Part shown: one piece after another, positions 19,218 to 29,455 of the stretch
Position numbering within the stretch: the first letter of the stretch is position 1
Layout: each line of letters begins with the position of its first letter
Assembly: GCA_005800655.1 (NCBI GenBank)
Contig: SYEV01000049.1
Coordinates: 1 to 64,000 of the forward strand
Origin: Bacteroidota bacterium
Lineage (GTDB): Bacteria; Bacteroidota; Bacteroidia; Chitinophagales; Chitinophagaceae
Direction: 5' to 3'
Length of the DNA: 64,000 nt
Made by a program: the position numbers and the translations under genes
Notes under the pieces: generated by a model
What the model was told of the DNA's origin: nothing
What the model saw: the letters and a program-made list of their open reading frames with translations, nothing else
The model's database searches: none

Positions 19218-20093
19218 ATGAGTCATTTAGCGCATTCTGAATTTGGTAAATTAGAAACCGTATTTATAAAAAAAGCAAGCGCTGCTTTTATAAATGAAGA
19301 ACATATACATCAGCATTGGGAATCTTTAAATTATTTAGGCAAACCTGACATCAACCAAGCACTTGTTGAGTATGATGCATTTGAAAATATTTTAAAGGAG
19401 TATGGTGCTGAAATTTTATATTTTCAGGAAGATGCTTCTGTGAATATGGATTCCATTTATTGCAGAGATGCTGCTATTGCAACTAGTCATGGCATGATTA
19501 TTTGTAATATGGGAAAGGAAGGACGAAAAAATGAACCTGCTGCACAAGCGCGCGCTTATGCAGAACAAGGCATACCTGTTTTAGGAAGTATTGTAGCGCC
19601 AGGAACTATTGAAGGTGGTGATGTGGCTTGGTTAGATGCAACTACACTAGCAGTTGGTAATACTTATCGTTCGAATGAAGCGGGTATTCAACAACTCAAA
19701 GAATTATTAAATCCAATATTGGTGAAAGTGATTACTGCGGATATGCCCCATTACAAAGGACCATCGGATGTATTTCATTTAATGTCGGTGTTAAGTCCAG
19801 TGGATAATAATTTAGCAGTGGTGTATTCTCCCTTAATGCCTATTGCATTTCGAAATTTATTAATTGCGCGCGGTTTTGAATTAGTGGAAGTGCCTGATGA
19901 GGAATTTGACAGTATGGGTTGTAATGTATTGGCATTGGCGCCAAGGGTTTGCTTGATGGTCAAGGGGAATCCTATTACCAAATCTCGTCTCGAAGCGGCC
20001 GGCTGTAAAGTAATTGAATATGAAGGTGCGGAAATCAGCGTCAAAGGCGGCGGTGGTCCCACTTGTTTAACACGTCCTGTAACGAGGTCATAA
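19218..20093 (+). CDS. Dimethylarginine dimethylaminohydrolase / amidinotransferase family
   Basis: MDSIYCRDAAIATSHG, GTIEGGDVAWLDA, FHLMSVLSPVDNN, terminal GGGGPTCLTRP. ATG 19218 preferred over listed 19146. Confidence 0.85.
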   Translation: MSHLAHSEFGKLETVFIKKASAAFINEEHIHQHWESLNYLGKPDINQALVEYDAFENILKEYGAEILYFQEDASVNMDSIYCRDAAIATSHGMIICNMGKEGRKNEPAAQARAYAEQGIPVLGSIVAPGTIEGGDVAWLDATTLAVGNTYRSNEAGIQQLKELLNPILVKVITADMPHYKGPSDVFHLMSVLSPVDNNLAVVYSPLMPIAFRNLLIARGFELVEVPDEEFDSMGCNVLALAPRVCLMVKGNPITKSRLEAAGCKVIEYEGAEISVKGGGGPTCLTRPVTRS

Positions 20094-21350
20094 TTTCGCA
20101 ATTTTCTTAAAATATTTATACGCAATATATTTCGCTCCTAATTTTAATTTAGCATTATAAATCCCATTGGATCCTGAGGTAAAATAAGCAGCTATACTTG
20201 CAAGGCCAACATATATACCTGCTTTCATTCCGAATAATTCTAATCCCAGCGCTATAGACGCAAAAACACAATTGGTAGCACCGCTAAAAACGGCAACAAA
20301 TCCCATGCCTGCCAAAAGCGCCATGGGTAAAGGGATAAACCAGATTAATAGATTACCTAATGTGGCCCCAATAAAAAATAATGGCGTCACCTCACCTCCT
20401 TTAAAACCCGCGCTTAAAGTAAAACTGGTTAAAATTAATTTGATGGCGAAGTCAAATTGGCCTGCATTATTTATAAATGCATCTTGGATAGTTGGAATTC
20501 CCAATCCAATGAACTTTGTACTATTAAATACAACAATAAATAATGCGATAATAATCCCACCAATAAAAGGGCGCAAGGGGGCAAACTTTATTTTGTTAAA
20601 TATATTTTCAAATAATTTTCCAGTGGAAGTAAATGCAAGTGCAGTTAATCCAAAAATGATACCAGCAGCAATTGCCCAAAGTAAAGTTGTTAGGGATATT
20701 ACGGGTATATTGGGGACGCTATAAATAGTATGTTTTACTTGCCAAGCCAAGCAGGAATAATGTGCGACATAGGCAACAAAAAAACTGCCGAATACCTGAT
20801 TGATTTTGACTTTTTTAATGCTTAATATTTCTAACGCAAAGATGGCACCAGCCAAGGGTGTACCAAACACCGCTGCAAATCCACTACTAATACCAATGAT
20901 TAATATCGTTTTTCGATCTGCTGTATTTAACTTAAATAATCCTGTGAACTGATCTGCTATTGCACCGCCCATTTGAACAGCAGTTCCTTCCCTACCAGCA
21001 GATCCTCCAGCAATATGTGTTAACAGGGTGCTAAATAAAACTAAAGGCGCCATTTTAAATGGAACCGGTTTTGGGGTTTCTCCATTCTCTAAAGAATGGT
21101 GCGTTTCAATTAATAAGTTATTGCCTTTATTCGCAGCAGTTCCATAATAATAATAGAGTAATCCAATCACTAAACCTGCAATAGGTAAAAAATATATGAC
21201 CCAAAGATGTTCCTCACGAAACAGGGTAACATCATCTAAGGTTTGTAAAAAAAATGCAGTAGCCGTCCCTATGATACCACCAATGAGTATATACATGGCG
21301 ATCCATTTTAGCCAACTTGTGATCGTAGTATTTAATTTATTTAAGGGCAT
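20088..21350 (-). CDS. ClC-family chloride channel/antiporter
   Basis: GGSAGREGTAVQMGGAIAD, GFAAVFGTPLAGAIFALE, GGEVTPLFFIGATLGN. Confidence 0.92.
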   Translation of the reverse strand: MPLNKLNTTITSWLKWIAMYILIGGIIGTATAFFLQTLDDVTLFREEHLWVIYFLPIAGLVIGLLYYYYGTAANKGNNLLIETHHSLENGETPKPVPFKMAPLVLFSTLLTHIAGGSAGREGTAVQMGGAIADQFTGLFKLNTADRKTILIIGISSGFAAVFGTPLAGAIFALEILSIKKVKINQVFGSFFVAYVAHYSCLAWQVKHTIYSVPNIPVISLTTLLWAIAAGIIFGLTALAFTSTGKLFENIFNKIKFAPLRPFIGGIIIALFIVVFNSTKFIGLGIPTIQDAFINNAGQFDFAIKLILTSFTLSAGFKGGEVTPLFFIGATLGNLLIWFIPLPMALLAGMGFVAVFSGATNCVFASIALGLELFGMKAGIYVGLASIAAYFTSGSNGIYNAKLKLGAKYIAYKYFKKIAKL

Positions 21351-21401
21351 CTATGATTAATATTTTAAGCAATCGGAATTGCGTTTGCACAACCCAAAAA
21401 T

Positions 21402-21656
21402 CTAGTCATTTTTGGCATTATTTTTCTTCTTCTTGCTGATCATATAAATGGCAATAATGACCCAAATCACATTCACGATCATGGAAGGGTAGGCTTTGTG
21501 ATAATAGGTGTTTACCACAAAAAATATACCTCCAATAATATTCGCTAAAACATAGGTTTTACTTGAGGCAGACAATCTGCCAGTAATGTTTAAGGCATAT
21601 GAGCCTACAATTAATACAGAGGCAATCCAGCCCAACACTTCTATTAGTATACCCAT
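21402..21656 (-). CDS. Small membrane protein (CBU_0592-like)
   Basis: Three hydrophobic helices, VLGWIASVLIVGSYALN...IIGGIFFVVNTYYHKAYPSMIVNVIWVIIAIY. Confidence 0.65.
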   Translation of the reverse strand: MGILIEVLGWIASVLIVGSYALNITGRLSASSKTYVLANIIGGIFFVVNTYYHKAYPSMIVNVIWVIIAIYMISKKKKNNAKND

Positions 21657-21750
21657 GTAATAAAATTAAGTCAATTCGCCTTAAATAAGGGCGTTATCTG
21701 CTGTTTAAACTTTAAACAAAATCCAAAATAATGACTAATTTTATTAAGGA

Positions 21751-22389
21751 ATGGAAAAATCATACAAGCAACTTCTAGAAAACAACAAGCAATGGGTAGC
21801 AGATCAATTAGCTATAGAACCCAACTATTTTGATAAATTGGCTAATAGCCAAAATCCGGAATACTTATGGATTGGTTGTTCTGATAGCAGGGTGCCTGCC
21901 AATATCATCACCGGAACGAATCCTGGAGAAATGTTTGTGCATCGTAATATTGCCAATATGGTAGTACATAGCGATATGAATATGTTGAGTGTTTTGTCCT
22001 ATGCAGTGGAAGTATTAAAAGTGAAACACATTATAGTATGTGGACATTATGGCTGTGGCGGTGTATTGGCAGCTATGGGAAATAAGCAGATTGGATTAAT
22101 TGATAACTGGCTAAGACATATTAAGGACGTATATAGGTATCATCACAAAGAATTAGATGCAATCAAAAATATGGAGCAAAGGGCGAGGCGTTTTGTGGAA
22201 GTAAACGTGATGGAGCAAGTACATGATTTAGGAAAAACATCTATTGTGCAAAATGCATGGAAAAATAAACAACCCTTACATTTACATGGTTGGGTGTATG
22301 ATATTAATGATGGCTTAATCAAGGATTTGAATGTAACATTTACCTCTACTAAGAATTTGCATAGTGTGTATCATTTGGATAAATTGTAA
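21751..22389 (+). CDS. can: Beta-class carbonic anhydrase
   Basis: WIGCSDSRVPANIITG, VHRNIANMV, HIIVCGHYGCGGV. Confidence 0.95.
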   Translation: MEKSYKQLLENNKQWVADQLAIEPNYFDKLANSQNPEYLWIGCSDSRVPANIITGTNPGEMFVHRNIANMVVHSDMNMLSVLSYAVEVLKVKHIIVCGHYGCGGVLAAMGNKQIGLIDNWLRHIKDVYRYHHKELDAIKNMEQRARRFVEVNVMEQVHDLGKTSIVQNAWKNKQPLHLHGWVYDINDGLIKDLNVTFTSTKNLHSVYHLDKL

Positions 22390-22412
22390 TTCATAAAACG
22401 GTTAATACTTTT

Positions 22413-22440
22413 AAGGCGATTTGAAAAAATCGCCTTTTTT
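22413..22440 (+). terminator. Rho-independent terminator after carbonic anhydrase
   Basis: AAGGCGATTT-gaaa-AAATCGCCTT followed by a T-run. Confidence 0.85.
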
Positions 22441-22513
22441 AATTAATTGATTTACAATTAGTTGTATTATAAGGGAGGTGCTTATAAATAGTTAATATTA
22501 AGTTCACTTTGCG

Positions 22514-22531
22514 TTAACATTCCGGTAACAT
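22514..22531 (+). promoter_or_regulatory. Two direct repeats with 11-bp period upstream of TonB receptor (same motif)
   Basis: TTAACAT-tccg-GTAACAT. Confidence 0.55.
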
Positions 22532-22566
22532 TGAAATGTAATATTTGCTGAATAAATAATTACATC

Positions 22567-25329
22567 GTGAAAAGGTTATTACTCTTAATTTGTTTCGTAG
22601 GATTTGCAATAATTTCTCAAGCGCAAAAAGCTAAAATCGCAGGAAAAATTACCAGTGTTAAAAATGATGCTTTAATTGGAGTTTCGTTAACCTTAAAATC
22701 TGACAAAACGCAAGTATCAAAGTCAGATGTAGAAGGTAGATATAGCTTTACAATAGATGTAAATAAAAAATATACACTTACCTTATCCTATGTAGGGTAT
22801 GAATCAAAAACAGTTGCCGATATATCAGCATCAAACGCAGGTGAAGAGGTTTTATTAGATATTTTACTTGAAGAATCAGGCGCTAGATTAACTGATGTTA
22901 CTGTAAGTGCTACCAAAACAAGTAATAAAGGTGCTATGGACAATGCATTAATCGCATTTCAAAAAAATACCAACACAGTTGCTTCCGTTATTTCTGCCGA
23001 GTCCATCAAAAGAAGTCCAGATCGTAATACTGCCGAAATTTTAAAAAGAACACCGGGTGCTTCTATCCAAGAAGGGAAGTACATCATTGTAAGAGGTTTG
23101 GCGGATCGTTATAACCAAGCCATGTTAAATGGTATATTATTAACGAGCACTGAAGCGGATCGCAAAACATTCTCTTTTGATTTGTTTCCTTCTCAAATCA
23201 TTGACAATATAATTATTAATAAAGCTTTTGTACCTGAATTACCAGGTGAGTGGGCGGGTGGTTTAATTCAAGTAAATACAAAAGATATTCCAACAAAAAA
23301 TTTCTTTAATGTTCAATTAGGGACAAGCGTCAATAGCTTAATCACTGGTAAAGACTTTTTTAAAGATAAGGGTGGCAAAACAGATTGGTTAGGATTAGAT
23401 GATGGTACAAGGGCTTTACCTACTGGCTATACAACTAAATCTAATTTTGACACATCAAGCCTAGCTGCTAAAACTGCATTAGGAAAAACAATGTCTAATA
23501 ACTGGGCGCCAGTGTTAACAACTGCAAAACCAAATTTAAGCGTACAAATGAATGGCGGTTTTTCTGGAACATTATGGGGTAAAAAAATTGGCGGTATGAT
23601 TGGTGTGAGTTATGCTAATTCTTATCGATTTCAAGATAATACCAATAATCAAAACGGAATTACTGACGAAAAATTTAATCCAATCACTGAATTAAGGGAT
23701 AACAAATATTTTCAGGATATTAATATGGGCGCTCTTGCTGGTTTATCCATATTCTTAAATCCATTAAATAAAATTAGTTACAAAGCAATCGTGAACGTGA
23801 AAACATCCAATGTCTATAATTCTAGGTTAGGCAAGGACTATTCAAGACAGGATTTGGTAAAAGGAAATGAATTTGTGTTTGGACAAAATATATTTTTCAC
23901 CAATCAATTGAATGGAGAACATAGTTTGTCACAAAAATTAAAATTTAACTGGTATGGTGCGTTTAATATTTTAGATGCGTATACGCCTGACCAAAGAAGA
24001 ATAATGTATACAAAAAGTTTTACAGGTAGTGATCCATATGTATTAAATATTTCAAACACTTTATCGCAACAATCAGGTAGTAGAATATTTCAAACTTTAT
24101 CTGACTATATATATACGGGCGGTGGCGACTTAACATTAAAAGTTAAACAACAAACAATTAAGGCGGGTTACATGATTCAAATCAAGGATCGTTTGTACGA
24201 TGCGCAATTATTTGCCATCACCATGCCAGTAGATAATCCGGCGTTAAGATTATTGCCAGCTGAATCTGCATTTGTTTCTACTAATTTCGGAACTGGTACT
24301 GATAATAAATTTGCGTTCAATTCAATTGAAAATAGAAACTTTAGATATTTAGCTAATACTATTTTAAATGCCGGCTTTGTCCAATTTGATAATAAATTAT
24401 CTGATGGTTTAAGAATAGTTTGGGGTTTAAGGGTAGAAAATTTTGACCAATTAGTAGGCTCGGTAAAAAAATGGGATCCAAGACATACCTATTCAAAAGT
24501 TACCGATTATCTACCAGGTGTAAATGCAACTATTAAATTATCTCAAAAGGCTAATTTAAGAATTACAGGATCACAAACTGTTATCAGACCAGAATTAAGA
24601 GAGCTTTCTGCACTAAATATTTATGATTTTGAATTAAACGCATCTGTATCCGGTAATCCTTCCTTAAAAAGAACAAAAATTACGAATACTGATGTAAGAT
24701 ATGAATTATACCCTGCTGCAGGTGAGATGTTTACTGTTGGTATTTTTTATAAGAATTTCGAAAATCCAATTGAAAGTATTTTCCAAGAAGGTGCTGGCGG
24801 CTCAAGTCTATTTTCCTTCCAAAATGTTTCTAAAGCAATAGCTTTTGGATTTGAGATTGAAGGACGCAAAAAATTATCTAAACGCTTTACATTACAAGCG
24901 AATGGTTCATATATTAATTCAAAAATTGATGATGCAGCGTTGAATATCAGTAGGTCACTTCAAGGACAATCACCTTATTTAATCAATACGGGTATTTTAT
25001 ATGATGTTATTGAAAAAGGCTTTAATACAACAATATTATTCAATCAAGTAGGTAAGCGCATTTATTTAGTGGGAGATATTCAAGCAGGAGCGGGTACACC
25101 AGATGTGTATGAAAATCCAAGAGCTTTGATTGATTTTCAAGTAAGTAAGAAATTTGCAAAAAATAAAGCAGAAATTAAATTAACTATTTCCGACTTGTTG
25201 AATCAACGACAAATTTTCTATCAAAATAATAATGCTAATACCGATTATAACACAACAACGGATGCAATTAGATTGTCAAGAAAATTCGGTACCACCTATG
25301 GCGTAACAATTAACTATTCCTTATTATAA
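22567..25329 (+). CDS. TonB-dependent outer-membrane receptor with carboxypeptidase-like N-terminal domain
   Basis: GTG start, signal peptide, KIAGKITSVKNDALIGVSLTLK, AEILKRTPGASIQEGKYIIVRGLADRYNQAMLNG plug, beta-barrel C-terminus. Confidence 0.92.
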   Translation: MKRLLLLICFVGFAIISQAQKAKIAGKITSVKNDALIGVSLTLKSDKTQVSKSDVEGRYSFTIDVNKKYTLTLSYVGYESKTVADISASNAGEEVLLDILLEESGARLTDVTVSATKTSNKGAMDNALIAFQKNTNTVASVISAESIKRSPDRNTAEILKRTPGASIQEGKYIIVRGLADRYNQAMLNGILLTSTEADRKTFSFDLFPSQIIDNIIINKAFVPELPGEWAGGLIQVNTKDIPTKNFFNVQLGTSVNSLITGKDFFKDKGGKTDWLGLDDGTRALPTGYTTKSNFDTSSLAAKTALGKTMSNNWAPVLTTAKPNLSVQMNGGFSGTLWGKKIGGMIGVSYANSYRFQDNTNNQNGITDEKFNPITELRDNKYFQDINMGALAGLSIFLNPLNKISYKAIVNVKTSNVYNSRLGKDYSRQDLVKGNEFVFGQNIFFTNQLNGEHSLSQKLKFNWYGAFNILDAYTPDQRRIMYTKSFTGSDPYVLNISNTLSQQSGSRIFQTLSDYIYTGGGDLTLKVKQQTIKAGYMIQIKDRLYDAQLFAITMPVDNPALRLLPAESAFVSTNFGTGTDNKFAFNSIENRNFRYLANTILNAGFVQFDNKLSDGLRIVWGLRVENFDQLVGSVKKWDPRHTYSKVTDYLPGVNATIKLSQKANLRITGSQTVIRPELRELSALNIYDFELNASVSGNPSLKRTKITNTDVRYELYPAAGEMFTVGIFYKNFENPIESIFQEGAGGSSLFSFQNVSKAIAFGFEIEGRKKLSKRFTLQANGSYINSKIDDAALNISRSLQGQSPYLINTGILYDVIEKGFNTTILFNQVGKRIYLVGDIQAGAGTPDVYENPRALIDFQVSKKFAKNKAEIKLTISDLLNQRQIFYQNNNANTDYNTTTDAIRLSRKFGTTYGVTINYSLL

Positions 25330-25358
25330 ATTAAATATTTTTTTTAAATAACAAAACA

Positions 25359-26867
25359 ATGAAACAGCTATTAATTTTATCATTCGCTTTCCTAGCCATT
25401 ACTGGTTGTAGAAAAATCGAAGTAGACGGTGAAAAAGAAATCTTCGTAGTAACCAAGGAAGTTACTCCAGTGGGTGTTGTAAGCAATATCGTCACCTTGT
25501 CAGGAAAAATTACAAAAGACACTACTATGTATGCAAAAGATGTAAACTACCTTTCTGGAATAGTTTATGTTACCAAAGGCGTTACTTTAACAATACAAGA
25601 AGGTGCAACTGTAAAAGGCAAATCTGGTTTAGATGTGGCATCATTAGTTATTTGTCGTGGTGCAAAATTAATTGCTAAAGGAACTGCGGATAAACCTATC
25701 GTGTTTACATCTGCATCGCAAAATCCACAGTCAGGAGATTGGGGAGGTATTGTTTTATTAGGAACCGCAAAAGTAAACCAAGCTTTAACTTGGAAAGGTA
25801 CTGCAGTGACAGGATTAACTTCGGTGGAGGGTGGTGTGAATGACACGCAAGTAGGATACGGATTGGCTGGATCAGGTGATGCTGATTTCCCTACGGGCAA
25901 TGATGCAGATAACAGTGGTATTTTACAATACGTTAGAATTGAATATGCGGGTTATGCTTACCAACCAGATAATGAGTTGAACAGTTTAACAATGGCTGGT
26001 GTTGGAAGTGGTACCACTATTGATCATATTCAAGTTACCTACGCAAAAGATGATGCTTACGAGTGGTTTGGTGGTACAGTGAACTGTAAATATTTGATTG
26101 CTTACAAAACACAGGATGATGATTTTGATACAGACTATGGTTATGCAGGTAATGTTCAATTTGGTATCGTATTAAGAGATTCGGCAATTGCGGATATTTC
26201 TAAATCGGAAGCTTTTGAATCTGACAACGATGGTAAAGGTTCAACTTTGTCTCCAAAAACAACTGCGGTTTTCTCTAATATCACTGCAATTGGACCAAGA
26301 ATTGATCCAACGTATGGTAAAGGAAATACTTTGTATTTAGCAGGTGCTCAAATCAGAAGAAACTCTGGTATTTCAATCATGAACTCAATATTTGCAGGAT
26401 GGCCTACTGCTTTATTAATTGACGCTTCTACTGGAACTGCTGTTGATAAAAACATTGATGATAGTACGATCAGAGTAAGAAACTGTACTTTCGCAGGTAA
26501 TACAGTGAATGTGAAATATGTAGTTAATGGTACACCTACTGGTGCTACTGATGCAAGTATATTAACTTGGTTTTCAAATGCATACCATGGCAATACTATT
26601 TTAACAACGGCTGCTCCTGACGTGTTAAAATTGATTCAGCCATTTAATTATAAGAATCCTGATTTTACACCTTATGCAAGTGGTGGAAGTTTTTCTTCAT
26701 CTATTGGTTCGTTAGGTGTTGCAGGGCATTTAGATTACAAAATAAACGGAAGTTTCACAGATTCTAAATTGCAAAATGCTTTCTTCGAAAAAGTAACTTT
26801 CAGAGGAGGTGTTGCAACATCAGGTGTAAATCAAACCTGGTGGAAAGGTTGGTCTATTTGGAACTAA
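25359..26867 (+). CDS. Secreted lipoprotein with right-handed beta-helix-like repeats, partner of the TonB receptor
   Basis: Lipobox LAITGC; YVTKGVTLTIQEGATVKGK and GDWGGIVLLGTA motifs. Confidence 0.65.
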   Translation: MKQLLILSFAFLAITGCRKIEVDGEKEIFVVTKEVTPVGVVSNIVTLSGKITKDTTMYAKDVNYLSGIVYVTKGVTLTIQEGATVKGKSGLDVASLVICRGAKLIAKGTADKPIVFTSASQNPQSGDWGGIVLLGTAKVNQALTWKGTAVTGLTSVEGGVNDTQVGYGLAGSGDADFPTGNDADNSGILQYVRIEYAGYAYQPDNELNSLTMAGVGSGTTIDHIQVTYAKDDAYEWFGGTVNCKYLIAYKTQDDDFDTDYGYAGNVQFGIVLRDSAIADISKSEAFESDNDGKGSTLSPKTTAVFSNITAIGPRIDPTYGKGNTLYLAGAQIRRNSGISIMNSIFAGWPTALLIDASTGTAVDKNIDDSTIRVRNCTFAGNTVNVKYVVNGTPTGATDASILTWFSNAYHGNTILTTAAPDVLKLIQPFNYKNPDFTPYASGGSFSSSIGSLGVAGHLDYKINGSFTDSKLQNAFFEKVTFRGGVATSGVNQTWWKGWSIWN

Positions 26868-26896
26868 GCTCTGTATTTAAAAACTTGATGTTCTAT

Positions 26897-26928
26897 AAAA
26901 AACGCCCCGATAATTCGGGGCGTTTTTG
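26897..26928 (+). terminator. Rho-independent terminator
   Basis: AACGCCCCGA-taat-TCGGGGCGTT flanked by A- and T-runs; can work on both strands. Confidence 0.9.
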
Positions 26929-26988
26929 TTGAGGTAAGTCGTCAATTAAAATATATTTTATTGAAACTATATTCTGTTTAAATCTTTA

Positions 26989-28074
26989 TTATGCATTAAA
27001 CGCATCCGCTACCCCTTTATGTAATATTTTTCCTGCTTTAATATTTAATCCTTTTGCAAGTGCTGCATTTTCAACACATGCTTTTTCCCATCCTTTATTT
27101 GCAATCGCAATTGCATAAGGAAGTGTAGCTTGTGTTAACGCGCGTGTTGATGTTTGCGGTACTGCCCCTGGCATATTTGCAACGCAATAGTGTAAAATAT
27201 TTTGTTCCATGTACACTGGGTTTTCATGTGTGGTTGGTTTACATGTTTCTATACATCCTCCTTGATCTACTGCAACATCTACCACCACGGTACCTGCTTC
27301 CATTAATGCCAAGTCCACTTTTTTAATTAAGTGAGGCGCTTTTGCACCGTGTAATAAAACAGCACCAACCACTAAGTCAACCGTTGGTAATTTTTCTTGT
27401 ATCGCCATTAAAGTAGAATATTGTGTAACCACGTTCGCTGGCATTACATCCGATAAATATCTTAATCTTGTTAAGTTGGTATCCATAATAGTTACATTCG
27501 CGCCTAAGCCCGCCGCCATCTTAGCAGCTTGCGTTCCCACAATACCACCACCTATAATTAATACTTCCGCTGGTTTTACGCCAGGTACACCCCCTAATAA
27601 TTTTCCTTTTCCGCCGAATGGTTTTCCTAAATAATACGCACCTACATTTATGGCCATTCTTCCTGCAACTTCGGACATAGGTACTAATAATGGTAAGGAA
27701 CCATCTGGTAACTCCACCGTTTCATAAGCAATACAAACTGCCGATGATTTCATCATTGCATCGGTTAATTCTTTGGATGCCGCAAAATGGAAATAAGTAA
27801 ATAATATTTGTCCAGCTTTTATTAATGGAAATTCGACTGCTAATGGTTCTTTTACTTTTATGATCATTTCAGCAATAGCAAATACTTCAGCAGCAGTTGC
27901 TAAAATAGAAGCGCCTGCTTTAATATAGGCCTCATCTGAAAATCCCGAACCAGCACCTGCTTTCGTTTCAACATAAACAGTATGGCCTTGTCTTACAAGT
28001 GCATCTGCACCTTCAGGGGTTAAACCTACTCTGTACTCCTGAATTTTAATTTCTTTTGGGCATCCGATAATCAT
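26989..28074 (-). CDS. ald: Alanine dehydrogenase
   Basis: MIIGCPKEIKIQEYRVGLTPEGADALVRQGHTVYVE; GGGIVGTQAAKMAAGLGANVTIMD. Confidence 0.95.
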   Translation of the reverse strand: MIIGCPKEIKIQEYRVGLTPEGADALVRQGHTVYVETKAGAGSGFSDEAYIKAGASILATAAEVFAIAEMIIKVKEPLAVEFPLIKAGQILFTYFHFAASKELTDAMMKSSAVCIAYETVELPDGSLPLLVPMSEVAGRMAINVGAYYLGKPFGGKGKLLGGVPGVKPAEVLIIGGGIVGTQAAKMAAGLGANVTIMDTNLTRLRYLSDVMPANVVTQYSTLMAIQEKLPTVDLVVGAVLLHGAKAPHLIKKVDLALMEAGTVVVDVAVDQGGCIETCKPTTHENPVYMEQNILHYCVANMPGAVPQTSTRALTQATLPYAIAIANKGWEKACVENAALAKGLNIKAGKILHKGVADAFNA

Positions 28075-28247
28075 AATATTTGATTTAATTACTGGATAAA
28101 TATCATCAAAAAGGAAATATTATGTCTAAAATTCAAATATTCAGTAAAATATACTATAAAATTTAGTATTTTAAGAAATTGTCGGTAATTTTGACTGCGG
28201 TTTTGCCCTAGGGCAGAATTTATTCCTTCACCTTGAATGCAACCCCT

Positions 28248-28706
28248 ATGAGTTTAGATGCTATTGATATTGCCATTTTGAAAATTTTGCAAAAAAATGC
28301 TTTGGCAAAAATTAAAGAGATCAGCGCACAAGTGAACCTTTCCATGAGCCCAACACATGATCGCATTAAACGTTTGGAATTAGAAGGATATATTCAAGGG
28401 TATGTAGGCATATTAGATAGAAAAAAAATTGACCTTGGTTTAATCGTCCATTGTCATGTGACTTTAGACAAACAAACCACCAATAATTTTTCCGAATTTG
28501 AACAAATCATTGCACAGTATCCCGAAGTTATTTCCTGTAGTTTGGTATCAGGGAATTTCGATTATTTTTTAAAATTAGTGACCAAGGATGTGGAGTCTTA
28601 TAATAAATTTTATCAAGAAAAATTAGCTGTGCTTCCCATGGTGGCACATATCAATAGTTTGTTTGTGATGGATGAAATAAAAACCACCACCGAACTACCC
28701 TTATAA
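28248..28706 (+). CDS. Lrp/AsnC family regulator
   Basis: LDAIDIAILKILQKNALAKIKEISAQVNLSMSPTHDRIKRLELEGYIQGY; divergent from ald. ATG 28248 preferred over TTG 28233. Confidence 0.92.
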   Translation: MSLDAIDIAILKILQKNALAKIKEISAQVNLSMSPTHDRIKRLELEGYIQGYVGILDRKKIDLGLIVHCHVTLDKQTTNNFSEFEQIIAQYPEVISCSLVSGNFDYFLKLVTKDVESYNKFYQEKLAVLPMVAHINSLFVMDEIKTTTELPL

Positions 28707-28726
28707 TTATATACTAATTAAATGCA

Positions 28727-29383
28727 ATGCCTGTAAGCATTTCAAACATAAACGCAATGAATACACCAATTAAAAATTTAATTTTCGATTTAGGAAATAT
28801 TTTATATGATATTGATTTTAAAAAAATGAATGATGGCTTTACATCCATCGGAATAAAAGATATCGAGACCCATTTTACCTTAAATCAATCACATCAATTA
28901 TTTCTTGATCTTGAAATGGGTTTTGTCAATGAACAAACATTTTTTGATGGGTTTCGTGCATTATCAAATTTGCCTTTAACCAATGATCAAATTACTATTG
29001 CATGGAATTCATTGTTAGTTGGTTTTAGAAAATCTAGCATTCAATGGGTGAAGGATAATAATAAAACCTATCCCACTTTTTTATATTCCAATACCAATCA
29101 AATTCATTGTGATCATTTCATTCCAGAATTTGAAAGAGAGGTGGCTGATTATCCATTTGAGTCCTTATTTCAAACGCCCTATTATTCTCATAAAATGGGG
29201 ATGCGCAAACCCGATCCATTTTCTTTTACTCATATATTAGAGAAAGAGGGGTTGGTGGCAGGTGAAACCTTATTTGTAGATGATAATGAACCCAATATTT
29301 TAGCTGCTGCCTCGGTAGGGTTGAAAGTGCTTCACCTAAAACCTAGTATGATGCTAGAAAATGAAATTCAAGCTTACTTGTAG
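28727..29383 (+). CDS. HAD-superfamily hydrolase (YihX-like)
   Basis: NLIFDLGNILYDID, LYSNTNQIH, KMGMRKPDPFSF, FVDDNEPNI. Start may be 28757. Confidence 0.88.
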   Translation: MPVSISNINAMNTPIKNLIFDLGNILYDIDFKKMNDGFTSIGIKDIETHFTLNQSHQLFLDLEMGFVNEQTFFDGFRALSNLPLTNDQITIAWNSLLVGFRKSSIQWVKDNNKTYPTFLYSNTNQIHCDHFIPEFEREVADYPFESLFQTPYYSHKMGMRKPDPFSFTHILEKEGLVAGETLFVDDNEPNILAAASVGLKVLHLKPSMMLENEIQAYL

Positions 29384-29455
29384 GTAATAATAAGCCTCAA
29401 AAGGGTCAAACTATCCAATGAGACCAACATGGCAAGCGCTGTGTAAGTGAGGGGA

